This document shows, piece by piece, positions 8,613 through 17,129 of a stretch of DNA of 64,000 bases. The notes beneath the pieces were generated by a model, which worked only from the letters and a program-made list of their open reading frames with translations, had not been told where the DNA came from and made no database searches. A program made the position numbers and the translations under genes. This DNA is from an uncultured Lachnospiraceae bacterium (GTDB lineage: Bacteria > Bacillota > Clostridia > Lachnospirales > Lachnospiraceae). The stretch lies in NCBI GenBank assembly GCA_947632515.1, contig CANRPO010000008.1, positions 35,566-99,565 of the forward strand, written 5' to 3'. Numbering within the stretch: the first letter of the stretch is position 1; every line of letters begins with the position of its first letter.

Positions 8613-10229
8613 TTACTGTGCGTTCAGGGAGTCAACGATCTGCTGAGACATGTCAGCATAACCGCCGGACTCATACTCCGCATACGCCTCGTCAACAGTC
8701 ATCTCACCGAGAGCAACCTTCGTTACGAGAGACTGCTTCTCTGTCATCAGATCGCCGTTGTACTGGTTCATAGCGTCCGTAGCAGGAACAATAAATGCTC
8801 CTACTGAATTCTCATTGAACATCTCCTGTGCCGCCAAAGCTTCCGGTGCAACCGTCGTCTCACGAGGGTCGTTCGCCAGCGTCGTCAGAGCGAGCATGGG
8901 ATCGATGTGAGCCTTGGTGTACTGGGAACCGGGCGTCTCCAAGTTGTCAAGCATGTGGAACTCGCCCTCAGCGTAAGTCTTGGGCTCATCCGTATCCGCG
9001 TACAGCGTCTCAGCCGCCGTAGACCAGTGCGTACCCTCTACGCCGTAGGTCCACAGGAACTGAACGTCGCCGCCGTCCTGCATCGCCTCGATGAAGTATT
9101 TGTATACGCCCTCAGGGTTCTCGCAGGCCGTGGTGATGCACCAAGCCGGAGATACGCGGTCGATGTACTGGCCAACCTCTGCGATAGGCTCCAGAGCTAC
9201 CAACTCGCCGTCAAGGCCGTTGTTCTCAAGGTTGTTCTTGATGTTGCTCGCCCATGTGCCTGCCCAGTAGGTGAATACGCCCAAGCTGTCGTCATAGAAT
9301 TTGTTGCGGACGTCGCTGGTCGCATAGCTGGTGGACTCGGGATCGAGAACACCATCCTTAACGCCCTGTGCAAATCTCTCCATAGCCGCCTTCATAGAAT
9401 CCTCAGCGAAACCGTCAGCCCATGTGCCGTCTTCCTTCTGATAGAAACTCGGCCATGCATCCTGATAGAACTCCGGGAAGTAGTTGATGTAAGGCGCCTC
9501 AGCGTTCAGGAAACCGGATGCCGCTACTACATAGTCAACACCCTCAGCCTCTTTCAGCTTGAGCAGCATGTCATAGTACTCGTCGAAGTTGGTGGGCAGC
9601 GTCGTGATACCCGCGTCGTCAAGCCATTTCTGCTTAACGTAGGTAACGCAGCCGTTACCGTGCGTAGCAGGCATGCCGTAGAGGTGGCCGTCGATGAACA
9701 TGGACTCAACGACCTCAGCGCCGTTGTTCTCCTCCTGACGCGCCTGCAGATCGGAACCTTCCCAAGCGTCAGCCATATCCCAGAGAACGCCCTCGGAACC
9801 ATAGCTGGATAACTCTGCGGAAGAAAGAATCAGTACGTCCGGCCAGTCCCCGGATGCGATCTGCTGACCTACTACGTCATAGTATGCGTCGTGGTCGGGC
9901 TGGATCACATTGTACTTGATGCCTGTCAGCTCCTCGAGCTTAGCGAAGAACTGATCACGGCCGTTCTCCTCCGTGAATACGGTACCGTCACACATAACGG
10001 TGATCTCTTCCGGTTTCTCAACCTCTGCCTCTGCAGCCGCATCGGTGTCAGCCGCCGCTGTGTCCGTGTCAGAAGCTGCCGCGTCTGTGCTCGTGTCAGA
10101 AGCCGCTGTGTCCGTGCTCGTGTCAGAAGCCGCTGTGTCTGTGGTAGAAGAATCGCTCCCCCCTCCACAGCCTACTAATGAAACAACCATGGTTGTTGCC
10201 AAAAGCAGGGAAACTACTTTCTTTTTCAT
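8613..10229 (-). CDS. extracellular sugar-binding lipoprotein, LplA-like
   Basis: A 538-residue substrate-binding lipoprotein for the downstream permeases. It starts with a basic signal peptide (MKKKVVSLLLATTMVVSL) and a lipobox LVGC, so Cys21 would be lipidated and the protein anchored outside the membrane. Residues about 25-65 form a low-complexity Ser/Thr/Asp/Ala linker with near-identical nine-residue repeats. The rest is a cluster-1 type binding protein of the large LplA group (EITVMCDGTVF, DHDAYYDVVGQQIASGDWPDVLIL, TYWAGTWASN). ATG at 10229 has AAAGGAGG upstream; the longer frame to 10286 lacks support. A cre-like site and a palindromic operator upstream suggest catabolite and substrate control. 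Confidence 0.93.
   Translation of the reverse strand: MKKKVVSLLLATTMVVSLVGCGGGSDSSTTDTAASDTSTDTAASDTSTDAAASDTDTAAADTDAAAEAEVEKPEEITVMCDGTVFTEENGRDQFFAKLEELTGIKYNVIQPDHDAYYDVVGQQIASGDWPDVLILSSAELSSYGSEGVLWDMADAWEGSDLQARQEENNGAEVVESMFIDGHLYGMPATHGNGCVTYVKQKWLDDAGITTLPTNFDEYYDMLLKLKEAEGVDYVVAASGFLNAEAPYINYFPEFYQDAWPSFYQKEDGTWADGFAEDSMKAAMERFAQGVKDGVLDPESTSYATSDVRNKFYDDSLGVFTYWAGTWASNIKNNLENNGLDGELVALEPIAEVGQYIDRVSPAWCITTACENPEGVYKYFIEAMQDGGDVQFLWTYGVEGTHWSTAAETLYADTDEPKTYAEGEFHMLDNLETPGSQYTKAHIDPMLALTTLANDPRETTVAPEALAAQEMFNENSVGAFIVPATDAMNQYNGDLMTEKQSLVTKVALGEMTVDEAYAEYESGGYADMSQQIVDSLNAQ
10060..10140 (-). repeat. 27-bp tandem repeat in the lipoprotein linker
   Basis: Two near-perfect copies begin at 10087 and 10114 and a degenerate copy lies before them. 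They encode nine-residue units rich in Asp, Thr, Ser and Ala in the linker after the lipidated Cys. Such repeats can vary in copy number by slippage. Confidence 0.7.
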
Positions 10230-10287
10230 AGTAAACCTCCTTTGATTGTTGTGCTTTGTACATTTTGCCTTTCGTAAGGAAAGCATA

Positions 10288-10301
10288 TGTAAGCACTTTC
10301 A
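10288..10301 (-). promoter_or_regulatory. cre-like (CcpA) site upstream of the sugar-binding protein gene
   Basis: On the minus strand TGAAAGTGCTTACA matches the cre consensus TGWAANCGNTNWCA at all but one defined position. It lies about 60 bases before the binding-protein start in an AT-rich region. This suggests glucose-type catabolite control of the transporter operon. Confidence 0.6.
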
Positions 10302-10427
10302 TACTACCAGATAAGCATATCACAATACAACTTGACTTGTAAAGTATAATTTATGAAAATATGCCAAATAATTTAATATTTTTATTAAAACTATAACATA
10401 TCGCCCAAAGTTTTCCACGCGCTGTAC

Positions 10428-10447
10428 GTTTGTAAGCCCTTACAAAC
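10428..10447. promoter_or_regulatory. palindromic operator between divergent units
   Basis: A 20-base near-perfect dyad with arms GTTTGTAAG and CTTACAAAC lies between the transporter operon and the divergent serine hydrolase. It looks like a binding site for a dimeric regulator such as a LacI or GntR family member; no such gene is in the window. The rest of the 10230-10653 gap holds the cre-like site, an AT-rich stretch and a hydrolase promoter. Confidence 0.55.
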
Positions 10448-10561
10448 AGTGCAGATTTTATAGCCGCGCGCCCTTTCTCTTCGGCACTATGCCCAAAAGC
10501 GCGCCGCATGGACCGCCGCGCGGCCTTCCGCGTATGATCCGCGCATGATCGTTTGTATCGC

Positions 10562-10590
10562 TTGTATATTTGACGGCAACTTGTTAAAAT
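10562..10590 (+). promoter_or_regulatory. sigma-A-type promoter of the serine hydrolase gene
   Basis: TTGTAT (10562-10567) and TAAAAT (10585-10590) are separated by 17 bases and lie about 60 bases upstream of the hydrolase start. Confidence 0.55.
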
Positions 10591-10653
10591 AGAAATACAC
10601 GTTTATCGGTACATCCGTATGACCGATCATAGATGCAGGAGGACCATAGCGAT

Positions 10654-12156
10654 ATGCTTACGATTGAACGCGCTTTTCCCGAACAGACAGGCATTCCCTC
10701 AGAATGTATCATGCGCATGATGGAACGCCTGGAACGAAAACAGATTCCCATGCACAGTCTTCTGCTGTTTCACGGGAATAAACTGATCTGCGAGAGCTAC
10801 TATGCGCCCTGCGTTTCCGACACGCTCCACCGCATGTTCTCGATCACCAAGAGCTTTACCGCCGTGGCGGTCGGTCTGCTGGCGGACGAGGGCAAATTAT
10901 CTTTGGACGACAGGATCATCGACTATTTCCCCGAGAAAGTGCCCGCAAATGTGCACCCCTATATCGCTGACATGACGATCCGCAACATGCTCATGATGCG
11001 CACCTGCCATGAAAAGACGACCTACAAGCCGGATATGCAGAGAGACTGGGTGGAGAGTTTCTTCACCACGCCGCCGACCCACCCCGCCGGAACGGTTTTC
11101 CACTATGACACTTCCTCCGCGCACACCCTGTGCGCCCTGGCGGAAAAGCTGAGCGGTATGGATATGCTCGACTATATCAAAGAGAAACTGGCGCCCGTGG
11201 GATTCTCCAAGGAGTCCTATCTGCTGAAAGACCCCTTCGGCGTCTCCGTAGGGGGCAGCGGTCTCGTCGCCACCTCCATGGATATATTAAAATTCGGCCT
11301 TTTCCTATATCGTGAGGGAAACATCGACGGCGAACAGCTTATATCCGCCTCCTTCATCAGAGAGGCCACATCCTGTCTCACCGCCACGGCGGTGACCGCG
11401 CCCGTGCCTGGCGAAGGCTGCGGCTACGGCATGCAGATCTGGCGCACGGAGCGAAACGGCTATGTGTGCTACGGCATGGGCGGTCAGCTTGTCATCGTGC
11501 TGCCGGACTACGACCTGATCTGCGTGACGACTGCGGACACGCAGGGCATCGGCGGCGGCAACCAGCAGATCTACGACGCGCTGTACGAGGAAGTGCTGCC
11601 CTGTATTGACAACGATGCCCATTTCAAAAACGCGGCGCGCGGGTATGCTCCCGCCCCCGACGGCGGCCTCACCGAGGAGGAAAGAGCGGCCCGCTACAGC
11701 CGTTTCGTCTCTTCCCGCACGCTCCATGTCCCCGCCGGCGCAGCATACTGCCCCCTAGAGAAACAGATTGCGGGAAAGCGTTTCCTGATCCAAAACAGCG
11801 GCGATTTCTCCTTTATGCAGCTTGACTTCCTGTATGCCGACGACCGCTCCGGGGCGGACGGCTGTATAACCTTCGGCTATCGGGGGAAAGAGTATCGGAT
11901 CGATTTCGGAATGGGGTACCCCAAGACAGGCGTGCTGCCGCTCTACGCTCTGCGTTTCGCCGCAAGCGGCGTCTGGCTTGCGGACAGTACGCTCTATGTA
12001 AAAGTAAATGTGATAGACTCCTGCGTCGGCAGCATCCACTTCCAATTCTCCTTTCAGGGAGACCGCATGACGCTGTTTATGCGCAAACAGGAAGAGAGTC
12101 TTCTGGAAGAGTTTACCGGGCATCTGGTCGGCATTGTCAGGAGAGAGCCTTCATGA
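10654..12156 (+). CDS. serine hydrolase, beta-lactamase/penicillin-binding-like family
   Basis: A 500-residue protein of the beta-lactamase-related family (AmpC/EstB-like). The SxxK motif is S63-I-T-K66 within HRMFSITKSFTAVAVGLLADEGKLSLDD, and a YxS-type second motif lies in HYDTSSAHTL. There is no clear signal peptide, so it is probably cytoplasmic. After about residue 350 there is an extra C-terminal domain of unknown fold. Members act as esterases, D-aminopeptidases or similar; the substrate cannot be told. ATG at 10654 is chosen because an AGGAGG site precedes it; the upstream ATG at 10633 overlaps that site. It is divergent from the sugar transporter operon and its 3' end overlaps recX by 20 bases on the other strand. 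Confidence 0.88.
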   Translation: MLTIERAFPEQTGIPSECIMRMMERLERKQIPMHSLLLFHGNKLICESYYAPCVSDTLHRMFSITKSFTAVAVGLLADEGKLSLDDRIIDYFPEKVPANVHPYIADMTIRNMLMMRTCHEKTTYKPDMQRDWVESFFTTPPTHPAGTVFHYDTSSAHTLCALAEKLSGMDMLDYIKEKLAPVGFSKESYLLKDPFGVSVGGSGLVATSMDILKFGLFLYREGNIDGEQLISASFIREATSCLTATAVTAPVPGEGCGYGMQIWRTERNGYVCYGMGGQLVIVLPDYDLICVTTADTQGIGGGNQQIYDALYEEVLPCIDNDAHFKNAARGYAPAPDGGLTEEERAARYSRFVSSRTLHVPAGAAYCPLEKQIAGKRFLIQNSGDFSFMQLDFLYADDRSGADGCITFGYRGKEYRIDFGMGYPKTGVLPLYALRFAASGVWLADSTLYVKVNVIDSCVGSIHFQFSFQGDRMTLFMRKQEESLLEEFTGHLVGIVRREPS

Positions 12157-12745
12157 CCGTCTCCTGCGAGAATCCTTTGCGGCACAGATACCCGTACATT
12201 CTCTGTTTCTCCTGTGGAGCGGCTGTGTCCGCACAGTATTTTTTCTTCTCTAAGAGCGCGCGGATCATCTCGCTCTCATCCTGCTCTACGCCCATACTGC
12301 CCAGCTCCGCAAAAGTTTCCCGGATCAAATCTTTCGCGATCCCCCGGCGCATCAGATCCGCCTCGATGCGCCGTCTGCTTTTGAATTGTATCTGATACCC
12401 GATAAAGTCTCTCGCGTATCTTCTGTCATCGATATACCCATAGGATTCCACGTAGGCGAGTGCCTCCTCGATGCAGACCTGAGGATAATCGCCCTGTTTC
12501 AATTTGTCTTCCAGTTGTTTTCTCGTGTAATCCCTGGACTGCAGCAGACTCATACTGCGCAGTTTCGCCCGTTTCGGCAGGATCTGCGTCATAATGCGGC
12601 GATAACTCTCCTCGGAGAGCTCCTGCCCCTCCTCAATATGAAACTGATCAAGCTCGCCCCTGTACAGGACGAAGGCGAACTGCCCGTCCAAATAAATCCG
12701 TCGGCGCGCTTTCGATGACGTTTCGGCAATCTGTGTTACAAGCAT
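12137..12745 (-). CDS. recX: RecX, regulator of RecA
   Basis: A 202-residue RecX with the usual three tandem three-helix repeats. Recognisable parts are RDYTRKQLEDKLKQGDYP, VESYGYIDDRRYARDFIGYQIQFKSRRRIEADLMRRGI and YLCRKGFSQETVMKAL. RecX binds the RecA filament and tunes strand exchange in the cytoplasm. It lies directly after recA (about 34 bases), the usual arrangement, and is probably cotranscribed and induced with it. ATG at 12745 with GGAGAG seven bases upstream is preferred over the ATG at 12760, which would have its purine-rich site touching the start codon. The 3' end overlaps the convergent serine hydrolase gene. Confidence 0.93.
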   Translation of the reverse strand: MLVTQIAETSSKARRRIYLDGQFAFVLYRGELDQFHIEEGQELSEESYRRIMTQILPKRAKLRSMSLLQSRDYTRKQLEDKLKQGDYPQVCIEEALAYVESYGYIDDRRYARDFIGYQIQFKSRRRIEADLMRRGIAKDLIRETFAELGSMGVEQDESEMIRALLEKKKYCADTAAPQEKQRMYGYLCRKGFSQETVMKALS

Positions 12746-12779
12746 TTCCACTCTCCGCATCCCTATGGTTCAGATATGG

Positions 12780-13838
12780 TTATCTCTCCCCGGCCGCCTT
12801 TGAGGATGTCTCCGGCGCCGTCTCCTCCCCGTCCGCCTGCGCTGTGTTCAGATTGAACAGCTCCCTCACTTTGCGCTCCACCTCCGCGCACACCGCGGGA
12901 TTATCTTTTAGATACTGTTTGGCGTTCTCCCTGCCCTGTCCGATCTTATTGCCCTCGTAAGCGTACCACGCGCCGCTCTTGTTGATGATGTTATTCTCGG
13001 CGGCGAGATCCAGAATATCGCCCACAATGGAAATACCCTCTCCGAACATAATATCGAACTCCGCCTCCTTAAACGGCGGCGCGATCTTGTTCTTGACGAC
13101 TTTGACTCTGGTGCGGTTGCCGATCACCTCTCCGCCCTGTTTCAGCGACTCGATCCGCCTGACGTCCAGACGGACGGAGGAGTAGAATTTCAGCGCGCGG
13201 CCGCCCGTCGTCGTCTCCGGATTGCCGAACATGATACCCACCTTCTCGCGGAGCTGATTGATAAATACGACGGTACAGTTTGACTTGCTGATCACCGCCG
13301 TCAGCTTGCGCAGCGCCTGGGACATCAGGCGCGCCTGCAGACCCACATGGCTGTCGCCCATATCGCCGTCGATCTCCGCCTTCGGCACCAGCGCCGCGAC
13401 CGAGTCCACCACAATGATGTCCACCGCCCCGGAGCGGACCATCGTCTCCGTGATCTCCAGCGCCTGTTCGCCGCAGTCCGGCTGCGATATATACAGATTA
13501 TCAATATCCACGCCGATATTCTTCGCATAGATCGGATCAAGCGCATGTTCCGCGTCAATAAAGCCCGCGATACCGCCCCTCTTCTGCACCTCCGCGATCA
13601 TATGTAAGGTCACGGTCGTTTTGCCGCTGGACTCCGGGCCGTAAATCTCCACGATCCTTCCCTTGGGGATGCCTCCCAGACCGAGCGCCAGATCAAGGCT
13701 CAAAGATCCCGTCGGAATCGTCTCCACATTCATCTGCGCGGCGGGATCTCCCAGTTTCATGACGGCGCCTTTGCCAAACTGTCTCTCTATCTGCCCCAAA
13801 GCCGCGTCTAACGCTTTTAATTTTTCTTCTCTTTCCAT
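12780..13838 (-). CDS. recA: RecA recombinase
   Basis: A 352-residue RecA of normal length. The Walker A motif GPESSGKTT is at residues 67-75, followed by the characteristic [71 protein letters not shown] blocks. It forms filaments on single-stranded DNA, drives homologous recombination and activates LexA cleavage. ATG at 13838 has AGGAG eight bases upstream and matches the family N-terminus; the longer frame to 13949 runs through the promoter and LexA boxes. It heads the recA-recX unit. In many relatives cinA lies just before recA; here a bile salt hydrolase, a chemoreceptor and a Gly/Tyr-rich gene lie between. Confidence 0.98.
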   Translation of the reverse strand: MEREEKLKALDAALGQIERQFGKGAVMKLGDPAAQMNVETIPTGSLSLDLALGLGGIPKGRIVEIYGPESSGKTTVTLHMIAEVQKRGGIAGFIDAEHALDPIYAKNIGVDIDNLYISQPDCGEQALEITETMVRSGAVDIIVVDSVAALVPKAEIDGDMGDSHVGLQARLMSQALRKLTAVISKSNCTVVFINQLREKVGIMFGNPETTTGGRALKFYSSVRLDVRRIESLKQGGEVIGNRTRVKVVKNKIAPPFKEAEFDIMFGEGISIVGDILDLAAENNIINKSGAWYAYEGNKIGQGRENAKQYLKDNPAVCAEVERKVRELFNLNTAQADGEETAPETSSKAAGER

Positions 13839-13861
13839 TACGCTGTTCTCCTTTTCTCGTA

Positions 13862-13909
13862 GAACATCTGTTCTGTTATAAGAATAAAACAAATGTTCGG
13901 TTTTGTCAA
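13862..13909 (-). promoter_or_regulatory. recA promoter with two LexA (SOS) boxes
   Basis: On the minus strand TTGACA (13909-13904) and TATTCT (13886-13881) are 17 bases apart. A LexA box of the Gram-positive type, GAACATCTGTTC in symmetric form, covers 13862-13873 just downstream. A second near-consensus box (CGAACATTTGTTTT, 13886-13899) lies in the promoter spacer. This arrangement predicts tight SOS control. Confidence 0.8.
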
Positions 13910-14103
13910 TCTGCTTTTTGTAAACGGTAACTTGAATAGCAGCAGACACGCCAAACGGTTACTGTAAAACCCATTTTAGCATGTCCTATGTCCCATAAAC
14001 GACACTTCATCCTCCTTTCCTGTCAGTTGAAATCATGGAAATCGCGGCGAAATGCCTGATGTGCATAACAGAATTCCATTCCTTCAGATGAGATAAGTGT
14101 ATC

Positions 14104-14142
14104 AAAAAAACGAACGCCGCGCAACTGCTTTTTGCGCGACGT
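14104..14142 (-). terminator. rho-independent terminator after the bile salt hydrolase gene
   Basis: An 11-bp GC-rich stem (14114-14124 with 14132-14142, one bulge) is followed on the minus strand by seven T. It isolates the hydrolase from recA. Nothing else is recognised between 13910 and 14103. Confidence 0.88.
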
Positions 14143-14166
14143 CCGCAAGTTTCTACATGCCGTGGC

Positions 14167-15150
14167 TTATGCGTTCCCGTTCTGCAGTCTGATCTGTTCT
14201 TCTTCGATCAGCGGATACCTGACCAGTTTCTCCCCGTCCAGATCCTCCCTGTGCAGATCCACCGCCGTGATCTGGTGATTGTCGTAGGTCGTGTAGTAGT
14301 AGATCCCCTTATCCGCGTTGCAGCAGGAAGTGTAGAGCGTGATCTCATACTTGCCGTCATCCAGCTCGCAGCAGCCTCTCTGCTGGTCCACCGAGTTAAG
14401 GATATGGAAAAACTGGCTGACGCTCTCTTTCTCGCCGTCGCCGGACACGGAGTTCATCTTCGTGAAGGCGACCCGCACAAACCTGGACTGTGACGAGAGA
14501 TCGCCCGGCAGTCCAATGGCTCCCATCCCACGGCTGTAGCGCTGCAGCTCCAGCCCCTTGGCAAAAGTATTCTCAGGAGATTTGGGGGACAGATGCATAT
14601 AGTTGTTCAGCGCAAACATCTGCCTGTCAAAGGTGGGATTGTTCGTCAGCACACCTACCGGGTTGTCATAGATCCTGATCCCCTCCGGAACCGCCTCCAC
14701 CACAATGCACTCCTGCCGGTCCGCAATGATCCAGTGCAGCTGAGAGAGCGGAAGGTTGTCGCTGAACGGAACGTTGAGGAGATTCATTTTTTCCACAAGG
14801 CCGCGCGCCTCCTTCACCGTACCGCACTGTCCGAGGATCCACGGAATGAACTCAAACTGCGCGATGTTGTCCTTGCCCTCTTTTCTGTCCCAGCAGGCCG
14901 CGTTTCCCACAAAATTCAGCCCGGCCATGCCAAGTCCCCGCTCATTGACCGCATCATAGTACAGCGGATAGTCCTGCAGTACATACGCCATGCCGATGAT
15001 CGCGTGGTGAGCCGCCATGTCGCCCATCTGTCTGAAATGAAACGGGTAATTGCGGGGCGTCACAGTCACCTCATCCCCATAGGAAAATTCATAGTCCAAC
15101 GTTCTTCCAAAATAAAAATCCTTCGTCTTATAGGTCGCTGCCGTGCACAT
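14167..15150 (-). CDS. bsh: bile salt hydrolase / choloylglycine hydrolase
   Basis: A 327-residue Ntn-hydrolase of the linear amide C-N hydrolase family. All six catalytic or key residues fall at their classical positions: Cys2 (exposed after Met removal), Arg16, Asp19, Asn79 (in GLNF), Asn170 (in LTNNPTF) and Arg223 (in SQSRFVR). It should deconjugate glycine- or taurine-linked bile acids in the cytoplasm. Penicillin V acylase is the main alternative, but the GLNF and GLPGDLSSQSRFVR segments and C-terminal GIYYYTTYDNHQI resemble clostridial bile salt hydrolases. It is a single gene bounded by terminators on both sides. The enzyme points to life in an animal gut. Confidence 0.92.
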   Translation of the reverse strand: MCTAATYKTKDFYFGRTLDYEFSYGDEVTVTPRNYPFHFRQMGDMAAHHAIIGMAYVLQDYPLYYDAVNERGLGMAGLNFVGNAACWDRKEGKDNIAQFEFIPWILGQCGTVKEARGLVEKMNLLNVPFSDNLPLSQLHWIIADRQECIVVEAVPEGIRIYDNPVGVLTNNPTFDRQMFALNNYMHLSPKSPENTFAKGLELQRYSRGMGAIGLPGDLSSQSRFVRVAFTKMNSVSGDGEKESVSQFFHILNSVDQQRGCCELDDGKYEITLYTSCCNADKGIYYYTTYDNHQITAVDLHREDLDGEKLVRYPLIEEEQIRLQNGNA

Positions 15151-15171
15151 GCCATTCTCCTCCTTCTCTGC

Positions 15172-15201
15172 AAAAACCCCCTCGGATGAAACCCGAGGGG
15201 G
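15172..15201 (-). terminator. rho-independent terminator after the chemoreceptor gene
   Basis: A perfect 9-bp GC-rich stem (15177-15185 with 15193-15201) followed on the minus strand by five T. Confidence 0.9.
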
Positions 15202-15230
15202 CCGCTCTGCTCTTATTGTCTTTACGCCTA

Positions 15231-17015
15231 TTATATCTTGAATTTATGGATGTTATTCATCAACGCGTTCATCTTCTCTTCCAGTTCCTCCACGATAGAG
15301 TTGGAATCGTCTACGACTCTGGACAGTTCTGAGGACATAGCGGAAGTCTCCTCCGCCACCGACGCGTTATCCTGCGCGAGCCTGTTGAGCACTGTCAGGG
15401 AATCGATCACGTTGCTCCTCTGCTGCTCCACTTCCGTGGTAAGACCGTCGATGGACTGTACGGAGGCCACACAGTTCCCCAGTTCCTTGTGCAGATCCAT
15501 GAAGATCTTCTGCGTCTCGGTCAGGGAATCCACCTGTTTCTCCATGGAGCTGTTGATCTCCTTCATGCCCTCCACAGACTTGGTCGCATTGGTCTGCAGT
15601 TCATCCACCACCCTGTTGATCTCTTCAACGGAATGGGAGGACTGGTTCGCCAGCTTGGCGATCTCGTCCGCGACTACCGCGAAACCGCGTCCCGCCTCTC
15701 CGGCTCTCGCCGCCTCGATGCTCGCGTTCAGCGCCAGCAGGCTGGTCTGATCCGCGATCTCGTTGATCAGGTTAGCCGCCATGTGGATCTGCTGTACGGA
15801 CTCATGCGTATAGTTGATCTGCTCCGCCACGCCGGAAATGCTCTTTCTCGTCGCGTCATTGACCTGGATCAGCTGTTTCAGCGTTCCCATGGACTGCTCG
15901 CTGATCTGGTTCATCTCTCTCGCATTCTGGTCAAGAGCCTCCACCTCGGACTCGGTCTGTCTGATCTTGTCGGCCATAACGCTCACGTCGCCGTTGGCCG
16001 TATCCGTGGAACCGGCCTGCTGGCTCACGTTCTCCGCGATGGAGTTCACCGCGTCGCTCACCTGGCCGATAGATTCTCTCATATTGTTAAACGCGGTCTC
16101 AAACTGGTGCAGCACATCGTCAACGCCTTCCGCCACATCCGTGATACCCTGCAGAAGTTCACGCATATTGCCCTGCGCTACCCGCAGCGCGTCCGAAGTC
16201 TGTCCGATCTCGTTCTTCTGTTTGACTTCCACATCCGTGGTCAGATCGCCCTCAGAGATATGTCCCGCAAATTCCTGGATCTTTCTGAGAGGCGCCGTGA
16301 TGACTCTCGCAACCATGAACGCGATCACCAGCGCGATCAGGATCGCTACCACGAACATCACATCCACGCGCAGAAGCATGGAATTGTACTGCCCATCCAG
16401 ATCCTTCTGCGTATCTTCCTTGGCCAGCGTAATATCGTCCACATAGTTGCCTGTGGAGACGATCCATCCCCACGGCTCGAAGATCTGGGAGTATGCGATC
16501 TTGGGCGCTACGGTCACGCCGTCCGCCTTGGTAAAATAGAACTCGTTGAAACCGCCGCCTTCAGGCGACTGGCATGTCTTCACGATCGACTGCACGATCA
16601 TGACGCCGTTGGGATCTTCCAGATCGTATCGGTTATTCCCCTCATTCTCCACGAGAATAGGATGCATCACAAGTATGTAATCCGTGTCGTCGATCCAAAA
16701 ATAGCCGCTCTGGTCATCTCTGTACCGCATCGCGCGGATGGTTTCCTTGGCGTCGTACTTAGCCTCCTCCTCGGTCTTCTCCCCCGCCATATACTTGTCG
16801 TACTCAGCCTGCATGATGGCCATGGTGCTCTGCACCTGAGATTTGATCTCCGTCTTGTAGCCCTCGTCCATTGCCGTCTCATAAGTCGAATATGCCGACG
16901 TCGACATGGATCTCAATGACAAAACCGCATTGCCGCCAATGATACAGGCAGTCAATACAACGATGACCGCGCTCATGATCATAACGGAGACGATCAGACT
17001 TTTCTTCTTCTTCAT
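15231..17015 (-). CDS. methyl-accepting chemotaxis protein with single Cache sensor
   Basis: A 594-residue membrane chemoreceptor. It has an N-terminal membrane helix ([22 protein letters not shown]), an extracytoplasmic single Cache domain with the hallmark [15 protein letters not shown] and [13 protein letters not shown] segments, and a second membrane helix near 211-233. A HAMP linker follows, then a long coiled-coil signalling domain whose hairpin tip contains [27 protein letters not shown]. It binds CheA and CheW at the tip. sCache domains of this kind often sense small organic acids. ATG at 17015 has AGGGGGA upstream; the in-frame start at 17036 is less suitable. There is no C-terminal CheR pentapeptide. 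No flagellar or che genes lie nearby, so it is an orphan receptor. Confidence 0.95.
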   Translation of the reverse strand: MKKKKSLIVSVMIMSAVIVVLTACIIGGNAVLSLRSMSTSAYSTYETAMDEGYKTEIKSQVQSTMAIMQAEYDKYMAGEKTEEEAKYDAKETIRAMRYRDDQSGYFWIDDTDYILVMHPILVENEGNNRYDLEDPNGVMIVQSIVKTCQSPEGGGFNEFYFTKADGVTVAPKIAYSQIFEPWGWIVSTGNYVDDITLAKEDTQKDLDGQYNSMLLRVDVMFVVAILIALVIAFMVARVITAPLRKIQEFAGHISEGDLTTDVEVKQKNEIGQTSDALRVAQGNMRELLQGITDVAEGVDDVLHQFETAFNNMRESIGQVSDAVNSIAENVSQQAGSTDTANGDVSVMADKIRQTESEVEALDQNAREMNQISEQSMGTLKQLIQVNDATRKSISGVAEQINYTHESVQQIHMAANLINEIADQTSLLALNASIEAARAGEAGRGFAVVADEIAKLANQSSHSVEEINRVVDELQTNATKSVEGMKEINSSMEKQVDSLTETQKIFMDLHKELGNCVASVQSIDGLTTEVEQQRSNVIDSLTVLNRLAQDNASVAEETSAMSSELSRVVDDSNSIVEELEEKMNALMNNIHKFKI

Positions 17016-17129
17016 TAGATGTATCCCCCTTGCCATATCGTTTTTTCATTACGTATACTTTGCTTTTCTTATTTTATTCTCTCGCGGCGATTTTTGCAAG
17101 CACAAATAACCTATGCGCCCCGCAAATCA

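Noticed and set aside
15489..16919. Plus-strand ORF of 476 codons
   Set aside because: Antisense to the chemoreceptor gene; low-complexity His/Arg/Leu composition and no family resemblance.
17035..17062. Possible sigma-28 promoter (CAAA, 16 bases, AACGATAT) before the chemoreceptor
   Set aside because: The predicted start would fall within the Shine-Dalgarno of the gene, leaving no usable leader; both boxes are also imperfect.
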